64,000 bases of DNA from UBA4923 sp964606165 (GTDB lineage Bacteria > Bacillota > Clostridia > Saccharofermentanales > DTU023), in contig CAZSFQ010000002.1 of NCBI GenBank assembly GCA_964606165.1, positions 76,049-140,048 of the forward strand. The letters run 5' to 3'. The notes below the pieces were generated by a model that saw nothing but the letters and a program-made list of their open reading frames with translations, was not told the DNA's origin and did no database searches. Of this stretch, positions 1-9,011 are shown piece after piece. Every line of letters begins with the position of its first letter. Within the stretch, counting starts at the first letter, position 1. The position numbers and the translations under genes were made by a program.

Positions 1-41
1 TTTGTGAAAGAAAAGGAGCGATAATGTGGCTTTTCATCCTT

Positions 42-2783
42 TTACAACCAGACCTTGTATCTCCTGATAAAAGCGTATTTGGCGGCGGAAACCAGGAGCA
101 TATAGGCCGCGACGACAGCGCCCAGCAGCAGAAAGAAAAGACCGGGCAGGGGTGCCAGCTTGAGAAGGCCGGCCAGGGGCGAGAAGGGGAGGAGGGTCAG
201 GATGGCGATACCGACGGCCGTCAGTGCCAGGACCGGGGCCGAGGCCCGCGACTCGATGAAGGGGACCTTGGCAGTCCGGATCATGTGGATGACCAGGGTC
301 TGGGTCCACATGGAGATGACCATCCAGCCGGCTTGGAAGATGGCGATAAACAGGGTGATTTGCCGCGGATCGGTCAGGGCGCTGAAGGGGGCCCCCACCA
401 CGGCGGGCGCAATCCAGAGGTAGAGAGCCGCGTAGGAGATGATATCGAAGACGGAGGAAGTCGGGCCGATCCAGATCATGAAGCGGCTGATGGAAGTGGC
501 GTCCCAGCTGCGGGGTTCTTTGAGGTAATCGCGGTCGACATGGTCCCAGGGCAGGGAGGCGCAGGAGAAATCGTAGATCAGGTTGAGGATCAGGATCTGG
601 ATGGCCGTCATGGGCAGGAAGGGGAGGAAAGCCGCGGCGATCAGCATGGAGAGGACGTTCCCGAAATTGGACGAGGCCGTCATCTTGATGTATTTGATCA
701 TGTTGGCATAGGTTTTCCTGCCCTCGACAATTCCCTCTTCCAAGACCATCAGGTCTTTTTCCAGCAGGATGACATCGGCCGATTCCTTGGCGATGTCGAC
801 CCCGGTGTCAACGGAGATACCCACGTCAGCGTCTTTTAAAGCGGTGACATCGTTGATGCCGTCACCCATGTAGCCGACGCTGTGGCCTTTTTGGCGGAGC
901 AGGCTGACGATCCGGGACTTCTGGATGGGAGCCAGCCTGGCGAAGACTGTTGTCTTTTCTGCCGTCCGGGCCAGGCTTTCGTCATCCATTTCCTCGACCT
1001 GGTCGCCCGTTACCATATGGCTGACATCCAGGCCGACCATCTTGCAGATGGCCCGGGAGACCTTTTCATTGTCGCCTGTCAGGATCTTGACCTTGACCCC
1101 GTGCTCGTGGAGGGCGGCGATGGCATCCCTGGTTGACAGCTTGGGCGGGTCCAGGAAGGCCAGATAGCCGATCAGGACCATATCTTTTTCGTCCGCGGCA
1201 GAGAAGGCGCCCGCCGGCGGCGGATTGGTCCGCTGGGCAATCAGGAGGACCCGCAGTCCTTTTTCATTGAAGTCGTCAACGTCCCGGCGGACAAGATCCG
1301 TGACCTCACGGTCCAGCGGGACCACCGTGTTTTCATCGATCTGGGCGTAGGCGCAGACAGCCAGCATTTCTTCCAGCGCGCCCTTGGTGATCATTTGGGT
1401 TTTATTGTTTTTATCCCTGACGACCACGCTCATCCTGCGGCGTTCAAAGTCGAAGGGAATCTCGTCAATCTTCTCGTAACGGGCCTTGAGCCTGCCCAGG
1501 GCATCGGGCTTGTTTTCCTCCTCCTCATGCGTTTTTTCAACGATGGCGCTGTCCATGAGATTGCGCAGGCCCGTTTGAAAATAGGAGTTGAGGTAGGCGT
1601 GTTTCAGGACGCGGACATTTTCCTGGCCCGTGAGGTCCAGATGGTATTCCAGGGCCACCCGGTCCTGGGTGATGGTGCCTGTCTTGTCGGTACAAAGGAT
1701 ATCGATGGAGCCCAGGTTCTGGATGGAGTTGAGGTTCTTGATGATGACCTTGTGCTTGGACATGTTGACGGCGCCCTTGGCCAGGCTGGTCGTCACGATC
1801 ATGGGCAGCATCTCGGGGGTCAGGCCCACAGCCAGCGAGATGGCCAGAAGGCCCGCCTGCAGCCAGTTGCCCTTGGTCAGGCCGGAGATCAAGAAGACAA
1901 TAGGGACCATGATCAGCATGAAACGGATGAGGACGGCGGATACGTGGTTGACGCCCTTTTCAAAGGAGGTGGGATCAGGTTTTTCCTTCAGGGTCTTGGC
2001 GATCTGGCCGAAGAGGGTATCCTGGCCGGTGGCCAGAACGACCCCGGTGCCGCTGCCTGAGACCACGTTGGTGCCCAGGAAGGCCAGGTTGTCGTAGTCC
2101 AGGACATTGCCGGAATCAAGTGATGACCCGGCGCTGAATTTTTCAGCGTGGGCCGACTCACCCGTCAGGGCGCTCTCGCTCAGGAAGAGGTCTTTGGCGG
2201 AAAGGATCCTCATATCGGCGGGGATCATGTCGCCCGCTGCCAGCCTGACAATATCGCCGACCACGGCCTCCTCCAGGACCCGTTCCTCTTCGCCGTCCTC
2301 CTGGCGGATGATGGCGGTGGTGTTGACGATCATGTTGGTCAGGCGCTCGGCCGCGTTGCCTGAGCGCAGTTCCTGGACGAATCGCAGGGCCCCCGACATG
2401 ACGACCATGGCGCTGATGATGACAACCGTCACCAGGCTTCGCTCCCCGGGCGGCGCGAAGGTGATATCTGTCAGGAAGGAAATGACGGCCAGGGCGATCA
2501 GGATCAGGGTAAAAGGATTGATAAAGGCCGAGACAAAACGTCCCGCCAGGCTGATCCGGTGACCGGAGGTGACTACATTGTCACCGTATTCTTTGCGGCT
2601 GGAGATAACCTCCTCGTCCGACAGCCCTTCCATGCGCGTATTCATTTTGCCCAAGACTTGTTCCGGGGACAGGCGGGCGCAGTCGCGCAGCCGCTGCTGG
2701 ACTACCGAGGGCAGTTCGGCCGGCCGGTTCAATGCGGCCCGGGTTAAAATTTCTTTTGTCCTGACATGGGATTCCGTCAGCAT
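42..2783 (-). CDS. mgtA: Magnesium-translocating P-type ATPase
   Basis: A 913-residue type IIIB P-type ATPase that imports Mg2+ at the cost of ATP in the cytoplasmic membrane. It has the phosphorylation motif DKTGT with the acceptor Asp at residue 366, a TGES actuator motif near residue 205, and a MGDGIND hinge motif in the C-terminal half. Several hydrophobic segments flank the catalytic core, and the length is normal for MgtA/MgtB. The ATG is preceded by a GAAAGAAGG ribosome binding site about 8 bases upstream. The gene diverges from the amidase at 2991. I looked for the Mg2+-sensing M-box in its leader and did not see it. The family assignment is secure; Mg2+ rather than another divalent ion is known for the family. 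Confidence 0.95.
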   Translation of the reverse strand: MLTESHVRTKEILTRAALNRPAELPSVVQQRLRDCARLSPEQVLGKMNTRMEGLSDEEVISSRKEYGDNVVTSGHRISLAGRFVSAFINPFTLILIALAVISFLTDITFAPPGERSLVTVVIISAMVVMSGALRFVQELRSGNAAERLTNMIVNTTAIIRQEDGEEERVLEEAVVGDIVRLAAGDMIPADMRILSAKDLFLSESALTGESAHAEKFSAGSSLDSGNVLDYDNLAFLGTNVVSGSGTGVVLATGQDTLFGQIAKTLKEKPDPTSFEKGVNHVSAVLIRFMLIMVPIVFLISGLTKGNWLQAGLLAISLAVGLTPEMLPMIVTTSLAKGAVNMSKHKVIIKNLNSIQNLGSIDILCTDKTGTITQDRVALEYHLDLTGQENVRVLKHAYLNSYFQTGLRNLMDSAIVEKTHEEEENKPDALGRLKARYEKIDEIPFDFERRRMSVVVRDKNNKTQMITKGALEEMLAVCAYAQIDENTVVPLDREVTDLVRRDVDDFNEKGLRVLLIAQRTNPPPAGAFSAADEKDMVLIGYLAFLDPPKLSTRDAIAALHEHGVKVKILTGDNEKVSRAICKMVGLDVSHMVTGDQVEEMDDESLARTAEKTTVFARLAPIQKSRIVSLLRQKGHSVGYMGDGINDVTALKDADVGISVDTGVDIAKESADVILLEKDLMVLEEGIVEGRKTYANMIKYIKMTASSNFGNVLSMLIAAAFLPFLPMTAIQILILNLIYDFSCASLPWDHVDRDYLKEPRSWDATSISRFMIWIGPTSSVFDIISYAALYLWIAPAVVGAPFSALTDPRQITLFIAIFQAGWMVISMWTQTLVIHMIRTAKVPFIESRASAPVLALTAVGIAILTLLPFSPLAGLLKLAPLPGLFFLLLGAVVAAYMLLVSAAKYAFIRRYKVWL

Positions 2784-2990
2784 GGCGGAGCCTTCTTTCC
2801 AAAATTCTGATTAATTCGACCTTGGCCGCAGCCTCTACACTTGAGCAGAAACAGCATAGATGAAGTAAATGGAGGCGGCAAGCTGAATGCGCGTATACCG
2901 GACAGGCGAAGAGGAAAAGGCCAGCCTTTTAAAGGAAACTCCCGCAGATTTAGTATAGTTGGAATGGATGCCGTTTAAAGGAGGAGTTCC

Positions 2991-4427
2991 ATGCGCCATA
3001 TACTACTTGAATTGACCGCGGTAAAAGCCCGGTCCATGTTTGAGAATTCCGAGCTCAGCTCACACCAGCTGGTCAGCTACTACCTGGACCGTGTAGCGCG
3101 CATTGACCAGGCGGGGCCGCGTTTGAACAGTGTCCTGGAAATCAATCCGGACGCCCTGCTCATCGCGGACGCAATGGATCGGGAACGCAGGAGCGGCAGG
3201 GTGCGCTCACCGCTGCACGGAATGCCGATCCTGATCAAGGACAATGTCAATACGGCGGACAAGCTCCGGACCTCTGCCGGATCGCTGGCCCTCGCCGACA
3301 ACTTTGCCCCTTATGACGCCACCATTATTTCCAGGATCAGGGATGCGGGGCTGGTGATTCTCGGCAAAACGAATATGACGGAATTTGCCAACTACATGTC
3401 ATCCAGGATGAAAAACGGATACAGCTCCCGCGGCGGTCAGGTGCTGCACGCCTACAATGAGGGGGGTGAGGTATGGGGAAGCAGCACGGGTTCAGCGGTT
3501 GCCCTGGCTGCCAATCTCTGCCTCTTCTCAATCGGAACAGAAACCAACGGGTCCATTCTCGGCCCCTCTAACAAGAACAGCACGGTGGGGATCAAGCCGA
3601 CGCAGGGTCTGGTGAGCCGGCACGGCATCATCCCCATCTGCACCGCCCAGGATACGGCGGGACCCATGGCGCGTACAGTCGGTGATTGCGCCGTTCTCAT
3701 GAATGTGCTTGTCGGGGAGGATGTAAATGACCCCGCCACTTGGGGCCACAGCCAAAACATTCCGGCGGATTACACGGACTTTCTGCAGAAAGACGGTCTT
3801 CAGGGGCTGAGAATCGGCATCAACAGGGCCTACTATGACCAACTGACTGGCCAGGAAATTGAGTTGAGTGAACAAGCCTATGAAGTATTAGCCGATCATG
3901 GCGCCTTTTTGGTTCAGGATACAAATCTGGATAAGTTCAGGTGCGACGAGTCGATTTTGCTTTACGAGTTCCAGAAATGTTTGAATTATTATCTTTCCAC
4001 GGTGAATACAAAATGCAGATCCCTGGCGGATATTATCAATTTTTACACGGATCATCCTGTGGAAGGACTGAAATATGGAATGGATATCCTCCTTGACGCG
4101 CAGTTGAAGGCTTCGGGGAACTGCCATGAACCCCAATACCTGTCGGGCCGCCTGAAAGCGATTCAAGTCTCCAGGCAGGAAGGACTGGACAAGGTATTTG
4201 AAGAAAACAGCCTGGACCTGCTGGCCTGCCCGGGATCAGCTGATTTCGCGCCGGTTTCAGGCTATCCGGGCATCAATCTGCCAGTCGGATATGATGCCGG
4301 CAATAATCCCCTTGGCCTGACATTTGTCGGAAGGCCTTACGCCGAACCGATACTGATCAAAGCGGCTTACGCCTACGAACAGGCTTCGCAGATGCGCAAG
4401 CTTCCCCCGCTGGAGGAAATGAGCTGA
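2991..4427 (+). CDS. Amidase-signature family hydrolase
   Basis: A 478-residue amidase-signature enzyme, which hydrolyses a carboxamide to an acid and ammonia in the cytoplasm. The Ser-cisSer-Lys triad is visible: Lys83 in LIKDNVN, Ser164 in GSSTGS and nucleophile Ser188 in TNGSI, with the usual 24-residue spacing between the serines. An insertion of about 25 residues before the GSS motif, containing GYSSRGGQ, is shared by a Bacillus/Clostridium amidase subgroup rather than by GatA. No gatB or gatC is adjacent, so a role in Gln-tRNA formation is unlikely. The ATG has a good AAAGGAGGA site. The substrate is unknown. A possible -10 box, TATAGT, lies at 2953-2958. Confidence 0.85.
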   Translation: MRHILLELTAVKARSMFENSELSSHQLVSYYLDRVARIDQAGPRLNSVLEINPDALLIADAMDRERRSGRVRSPLHGMPILIKDNVNTADKLRTSAGSLALADNFAPYDATIISRIRDAGLVILGKTNMTEFANYMSSRMKNGYSSRGGQVLHAYNEGGEVWGSSTGSAVALAANLCLFSIGTETNGSILGPSNKNSTVGIKPTQGLVSRHGIIPICTAQDTAGPMARTVGDCAVLMNVLVGEDVNDPATWGHSQNIPADYTDFLQKDGLQGLRIGINRAYYDQLTGQEIELSEQAYEVLADHGAFLVQDTNLDKFRCDESILLYEFQKCLNYYLSTVNTKCRSLADIINFYTDHPVEGLKYGMDILLDAQLKASGNCHEPQYLSGRLKAIQVSRQEGLDKVFEENSLDLLACPGSADFAPVSGYPGINLPVGYDAGNNPLGLTFVGRPYAEPILIKAAYAYEQASQMRKLPPLEEMS

Positions 4428-4549
4428 ACGGGACGCGGAAGAACCGGCAGCCGCCAGGATGACAGGTCCGTCCTTTCTGTGAGAAGATGGGGGCAGAAAA
4501 GCGGGTCAGCGGCCCGAGAGACCCGGGAAGAGAAGAAGGAGTACCGGCC

Positions 4550-5503
4550 ATGTCCTATTCAGATCGAATGCAGCGTAACCACCTCTACAGTGTGCTTTTG
4601 TCCCCGCGCGGGGCGCCGCGGATGGTGGACCAGGGCAAGCAGATCGCTCAGCAGTTCCTGTCCCCCTTCGACTTGCTGATCGGCCTGGTCGGCGACAGCG
4701 GATCGGGAAAGAGCATTCTCCTGCAAGGGATGTTCCCCGGCCTGGAGCTGACCAATGACGACGAGGGTGTCAATGTACGCCCCCTGCCCATCATGAATCT
4801 GGATGATACCGGCTTTTTCAAGCCCCACACCTATCACCTGGATATCCGCTTTGAGATGGCCTTTCACCAGCTTCATGAACTGGCGGCCGCGATCCGGCTG
4901 GCCCTGGAGCAGGGAAAGCGCGTTGTCATTGAGCACTTCGACCTGATCTATGAACAGCTTGGGATGAATGCCCACCTCCTGATCGGTATCGGGGAAGAGA
5001 TCATCATCACCCGGCCCACCGTTTTTGGTCCCGAACCGGATGATATAAAAAAAGTTGTCTTCGCCTCAATCAACAACCGCCGCATGGCCCATACGGCGGA
5101 AGACCTTGTCGAACACTGCCTTATCGACCGGCGGGTCTACCACTTCGAGCACTATGATGTCCGTTCGGGTTTCATTCTTTCCTTTCATGACCGGCCGGAC
5201 ATTAACCTCAAGGAACTGGAAACCTGCGTCAAAAAAATGATTGAAGACGATTTGACCATCTCCTATCTGGACGCCAGTCACGTCCTGATCGGGGACCAGC
5301 GCCATTACTGTACCGGCCCCCGCATGCACGTCAAGTCGACGGGTAAGATCAAGGACTTCCAGCTCTACCAGGAATTTTTGATCCATCCCATCACAAAAAA
5401 CTCACAGATCCTGGGCCTGGTCAATATCCCGTCCGATTACAGGCTGGCCGACTTGAACTCGCTCCAGCTGATGACCTTCTCCGAGCCTGACAACGAAGCC
5501 TGA
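4550..5503 (+). CDS. P-loop kinase-like protein with a tRNA-SAD-like tail
   Basis: A 317-residue protein with a clear Walker A motif GDSGSGKS at residues 48-55, resembling the uridine kinase/nucleoside kinase fold. Its C-terminal 65 residues begin with Cys254-TGPRMH and continue to STGKI. That resembles the CGGTH...TGEI segment of the second additional domain (SAD) of alanyl- and threonyl-tRNA synthetases, but I see no upstream HxxxH half of that metal site. An in-frame ATG at 4487 exists, but the GAAGGAG site 8 bases before 4550 decides the start. The gene ends 3 bases before the CitX-CitG fusion, so a role in making or attaching that prosthetic group is a guess from context. No substrate can be assigned. 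Confidence 0.7.
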   Translation: MSYSDRMQRNHLYSVLLSPRGAPRMVDQGKQIAQQFLSPFDLLIGLVGDSGSGKSILLQGMFPGLELTNDDEGVNVRPLPIMNLDDTGFFKPHTYHLDIRFEMAFHQLHELAAAIRLALEQGKRVVIEHFDLIYEQLGMNAHLLIGIGEEIIITRPTVFGPEPDDIKKVVFASINNRRMAHTAEDLVEHCLIDRRVYHFEHYDVRSGFILSFHDRPDINLKELETCVKKMIEDDLTISYLDASHVLIGDQRHYCTGPRMHVKSTGKIKDFQLYQEFLIHPITKNSQILGLVNIPSDYRLADLNSLQLMTFSEPDNEA

Positions 5504-5506
5504 CCC

Positions 5507-6967
5507 ATGCCCGCCCGCCCCCTCCACGACTATCTTGCCCCTGGCGGCCGGCCCGTCTCCCTGGAAGAGCTGCTGGATGCCCGGGACAAGCGTGCCGCCA
5601 TAAAGGAGGATCTGTTAAGGGAATACCGCTGCCCCGTCCTTACCATGACCTTGAATATGCCGGGCAGGGTCAAGCGTACGGCTCTTTCCTCCTTTTTTTT
5701 CGACCGGGAAAAAGCCAGGCTGCTCACCAGTCTCAAGGCTCTGGGAGTCAGGCTTACCGCTGATAAGTCGCGCAGGGTGGATACAGGAGATGAGTCAATT
5801 CTGGCTGTTGAGGGTCTGGCGGCTTCAGCCCTGAAATCGCTGACCCTGGATCTGGAAGAAGGGTCCGGGCCAACCCGTCTGCTCGATCTCGATGTGCTGG
5901 ATACGGATGGCCGCCCGCTCGGCCGGGCCTCGGCGGGCTTGGAGCCCAGAAAGTGCCTCCTCTGCGACCGGCCAGCCCAGCTGTGCGCAGTATCGAGAGC
6001 CCATCCGGCAGAGCTTTTGCAAAAGAAAGTGGAGGATCTGCTGCTCCGCTATACCCGTCAGGTTTTAGCGGACCAGGCGGCGGCTTTGGCCTTGGAGGCT
6101 TCCTCCTTTGAGTTGATGGTGGCGCCCAAGCCGGGTCTTGTGACCCCCTGCAGCGCCGGTTCACACACAGACATGGACCGGTTCACTTTCATCAGGAGCC
6201 AGGCTGTCCTGGCCCCCTATTACCGCCGGGCCTTCCAGGCCGGCTGGGAATACAGCTCCGCGGCCCGGCTCAGGATGGCGGGAATTTGGGCAGAAGCTGC
6301 CATGGAAGCTGAAACGGCAGGAGTCAACACCCACCGGGGCTGGATTTATCTTTCCGGTATCCTGCTTTTTGCGGCCGGCCGCTACAGCCGGGCCGTCTTC
6401 CTTGCGGACGGGCAGGGGAGCGGGCGGGGCCGGGACCAGGTAGCCCGCGATCTTATGGGATTGTCGGCAGAGACAGCCCGGGATCTGGAAGAAAGCCTGG
6501 AGAAAATTTCCTATTTTGGACAGCTTTCAAAAGACCTGGGCAGTCAGGGGCGGGATCGCGGTATCCGGGGGGAGGCCATCTGCGGTTTTCCTTCGATATT
6601 TCATGCGGGGCTTCCTGTTCTTGGCGGCGCTCTGGGGTCAGGCGCGGATGAAAACACGGCGGGACTGCGGGCGCTTCTGGCCATTCTGGCAGTGGCGGAC
6701 GATTCCACGCTCATCCGGCGCGGGGGTCCCCGCAAGGCGGAACTGATAAAAGCTGCACTTGGCAAAGGCCTGGGGTATAACGGAGCCGGTGACGGCTGGC
6801 CGGGCCTGTCGGAAGCGGCATTGGCCCTTTCGGAAGACCAGCTGGCCCTCCTGGTAAGAAGGACGGTCAAACAATTCGCGAATGAGGATTTGAGCTGCGG
6901 CGGCGTAGCCGACCTCTTGGCCGGAAGCCGCCTGGCGGACCGTTTTTTGCAGGCTTGCACGGGATAG
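5507..6967 (+). CDS. citXG: CitX-CitG fusion: phosphoribosyl-dephospho-CoA transferase / triphosphoribosyl-dephospho-CoA synthase
   Basis: A 486-residue two-domain protein. Residues 1-180 match CitX, with RLLDLDVLD near 124-132 and RKCLLC at 148-153. CitX transfers the phosphoribosyl-dephospho-CoA arm onto an acyl carrier protein. Residues 190-486 match CitG, with KPGLVT at 208-213 and a GVNTHRG motif. CitG makes the triphosphoribosyl-dephospho-CoA precursor from ATP and dephospho-CoA. The arm is used by citrate lyase and by malonate decarboxylase. Neither citDEF nor any acyl carrier protein gene is in the window, so its client is unknown. The start is coupled to the stop of the preceding gene; no strong ribosome binding site is seen. 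Confidence 0.85.
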   Translation: MPARPLHDYLAPGGRPVSLEELLDARDKRAAIKEDLLREYRCPVLTMTLNMPGRVKRTALSSFFFDREKARLLTSLKALGVRLTADKSRRVDTGDESILAVEGLAASALKSLTLDLEEGSGPTRLLDLDVLDTDGRPLGRASAGLEPRKCLLCDRPAQLCAVSRAHPAELLQKKVEDLLLRYTRQVLADQAAALALEASSFELMVAPKPGLVTPCSAGSHTDMDRFTFIRSQAVLAPYYRRAFQAGWEYSSAARLRMAGIWAEAAMEAETAGVNTHRGWIYLSGILLFAAGRYSRAVFLADGQGSGRGRDQVARDLMGLSAETARDLEESLEKISYFGQLSKDLGSQGRDRGIRGEAICGFPSIFHAGLPVLGGALGSGADENTAGLRALLAILAVADDSTLIRRGGPRKAELIKAALGKGLGYNGAGDGWPGLSEAALALSEDQLALLVRRTVKQFANEDLSCGGVADLLAGSRLADRFLQACTG

Positions 6968-6995
6968 AAGTTATCCATCTGTAATCCAATTGTGA

Positions 6996-7024
6996 TTGTA
7001 CGCCTTTTATCCCGGTGCTATAAT
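6996..7024 (+). promoter_or_regulatory. Sigma-A-type promoter for the SH3-NlpC operon
   Basis: TTGTAC at 6996-7001 and TATAAT at 7019-7024 are separated by 17 bases. A TG one base before the -10 box makes it an extended -10 promoter. It lies just upstream of the start codon chosen at 7080. Confidence 0.65.
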
Positions 7025-7079
7025 GGCAAAAAGCCGGTATTTGAATACGGCGCCTTTTTGCTGTGGAAGGAAACAGTTC

Positions 7080-9005
7080 ATGTCGGATGAAACCCCTGCG
7101 CGGGGAAGCGAAAAAAACCGTCTGATCAGACCGGGAAGGGTTGCCAAGCGCGGACGCCCCAATGTCAGCCGGCGCCGGCAGGCCACAAGAGGCGCGAGCG
7201 GGCGGCTCCTTTTCTTCGGCCTTCCCGCCCTGGCTTTTGTCTTGATTATCGCTGTCTTTATCGCGGCGGTTGCTTCCTCGAAACAGGTCGAGGTACCCCT
7301 GCAGGACTACAGTGACCTCGAAGGGCCGGGCGGCCTGATCGACCGCGACCACCCCCTTCCCCTCGAGCCGGACCAGGGACCGGAAGAAACGGAACCAGAA
7401 CCGGAATCGGAACCGGAACCGACCATCCTTATTGTTGAGCTGCCTCCGGCGGAGACTACTGAGCCGGATGGCGGGGAAACCTATCCAGTCGTTTACGTGA
7501 TCAAGGATTCCGCCGGGATTTATGAGGACCCCGTCGAATCTTCCCGGCTTCTTGCCGTCGTCCGGCTCAATGACGAGCTGTTCCAGACCGGTGAAGCCGA
7601 TGAATGGACACCGGTCCGCTGGGAAAATATTGAGGGCTACATCCGGAGCGGCAGTGTCAGCGATACGCCCTTTTTTATCCCAAAAACAGGTGAAACCTAT
7701 TATGTGCAAAACCGCCAGGTTTACGTCAGGGAAGGTCCGGGCACCAACCACCCGATCGCGGGTTTCGCTCTGCGCGGCATGACGGTCCAGGTCATGGAAG
7801 CGGGGGACGACTGGTCCAAGGTCAGAACTGAGCATGGCCTGAACGGTTACATGCACAATGATTTGTTCGGCCCCAACAAGCCGGCTGATGAGCTGACCGA
7901 GCTTGAGACCGGCTGCTATAAATACGTGAATACCGAGGTGGCCAACCTCCGTGAGGAGCCTTCCACCGATTCCGAGATCATCGGCGCGGCCTTTATGGAC
8001 GACCGGATTTTCCAGATCTCGGATAACGGGGGATGGTCCAAGGTCCGGACCGAAGGCGGGGTGATCGCCTATGTCTTCAACCACCTTTTGCGGGACACAC
8101 CTCCCGCCAACCCCTTCATCAAGACCAACCGCAAGCTCTATGCCGCTTCCAGTTCAGTCAATGTCAGAAGCTCCCCGACGACCGACGCCTCCGTCGTCGC
8201 CCGGCTTGCCATGGACCAGGCCGTCACGGAGCTTGAGGCCAACGATACCTGGTCCAAGGTCAAGCTCGAAAATGGGACAACCGGCTTTGTCCGCAGCGAT
8301 CTTCTGACCCATATCGAGCCTCCGCCCGCCGGCTTTACCAAGACGTCCGGCTCGGTCTATGTCACGACCAATGCCGCCAATATCCGGTCGGAGCCCAACA
8401 CAAACTGCGCCATCGTTGTGGTGGTCCGGTACAGGGATAAGCTGACCGTCAAAGCGGCGGGCCCTTCCTGGACCATGATCCAGACCTCGGCCGGGAAGAC
8501 GGGCTATATTTCCAATGACCTGATATCGAAGGATCAGCCGGCAGCTGCCAGTTCTTCCGGCAGCAGCGGAAGTTCGGGCAGCAGCGGGCCGGCTTCCGGC
8601 GGCAGTTCCTCCAGCGGCAACAGCGACACCAGACAGCAGGTTGTTGATATCGCCAGATCCGCGCTGGGCGTGCCTTACCGTTACAGCGGCAGAACCATGA
8701 GCGGCTTTGACTGCTCCGGCCTTGTGAAATACGTCTTCGAGGCCATCGGCTATAAGAACATTCCACATGGCGCTGACCCCCAGGCCAGACAGCTGGGCAC
8801 CAGGATAGCGATTTCAGGCAAAGATTACTCCAGTCTTTTGCCGGGTGACCTGCTCTTCTTCAGCAGGGGAAGCGGCTATCACCACGTGGGCATCTACATA
8901 GGCAATGATCAGATGATCCACGCGAGCAGTTCGAATGGCGGCGTAATAATCACTGACCTGCAGCGCTATGTCGCGGCGGCCAGGGTCAACCGCGTCATCG
9001 ACTGA
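7080..9005 (+). CDS. Membrane-anchored multi-SH3 NlpC/P60 peptidoglycan hydrolase
   Basis: A 641-residue cell wall hydrolase. A basic cytoplasmic N-terminus leads into a transmembrane segment at about residues 43-67, then a Pro/Glu-rich linker with ExEPEPE repeats. Five tandem bacterial SH3 repeats follow, each with an NVR- or NIR-like strand and a GW/W-SKV core, then a Ser/Gly linker. The C-terminal NlpC/P60 domain carries the catalytic residues Cys545 (DCSG), His602 (HHVGIY) and His614 (MIHAS). Family members cut the gamma-D-Glu-diaminopimelate (or equivalent) stem peptide bond outside the cell. An upstream in-frame ATG at 6996 is rejected because it overlaps the promoter. The gene leads a three-gene cluster. 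Confidence 0.9.
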   Translation: MSDETPARGSEKNRLIRPGRVAKRGRPNVSRRRQATRGASGRLLFFGLPALAFVLIIAVFIAAVASSKQVEVPLQDYSDLEGPGGLIDRDHPLPLEPDQGPEETEPEPESEPEPTILIVELPPAETTEPDGGETYPVVYVIKDSAGIYEDPVESSRLLAVVRLNDELFQTGEADEWTPVRWENIEGYIRSGSVSDTPFFIPKTGETYYVQNRQVYVREGPGTNHPIAGFALRGMTVQVMEAGDDWSKVRTEHGLNGYMHNDLFGPNKPADELTELETGCYKYVNTEVANLREEPSTDSEIIGAAFMDDRIFQISDNGGWSKVRTEGGVIAYVFNHLLRDTPPANPFIKTNRKLYAASSSVNVRSSPTTDASVVARLAMDQAVTELEANDTWSKVKLENGTTGFVRSDLLTHIEPPPAGFTKTSGSVYVTTNAANIRSEPNTNCAIVVVVRYRDKLTVKAAGPSWTMIQTSAGKTGYISNDLISKDQPAAASSSGSSGSSGSSGPASGGSSSSGNSDTRQQVVDIARSALGVPYRYSGRTMSGFDCSGLVKYVFEAIGYKNIPHGADPQARQLGTRIAISGKDYSSLLPGDLLFFSRGSGYHHVGIYIGNDQMIHASSSNGGVIITDLQRYVAAARVNRVID

Positions 9006-9011
9006 CCGGTT

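Noticed and set aside
24..839. A 271-residue plus-strand reading frame with a good AAGGAG site before its ATG
   Set aside because: It is antisense to the well-conserved mgtA gene, is Gly/Asp/Arg-biased as expected from a shadow frame, and matches no family.
2784..2990. Possible M-box Mg2+ riboswitch before mgtA
   Set aside because: The minus-strand leader lacks the conserved GTTAGGTGAGGCTCC-type core and is too short for a full M-box.
6867..8084. A 405-residue minus-strand frame
   Set aside because: It lies antisense to the SH3-NlpC gene, whose domains and catalytic residues are clear.
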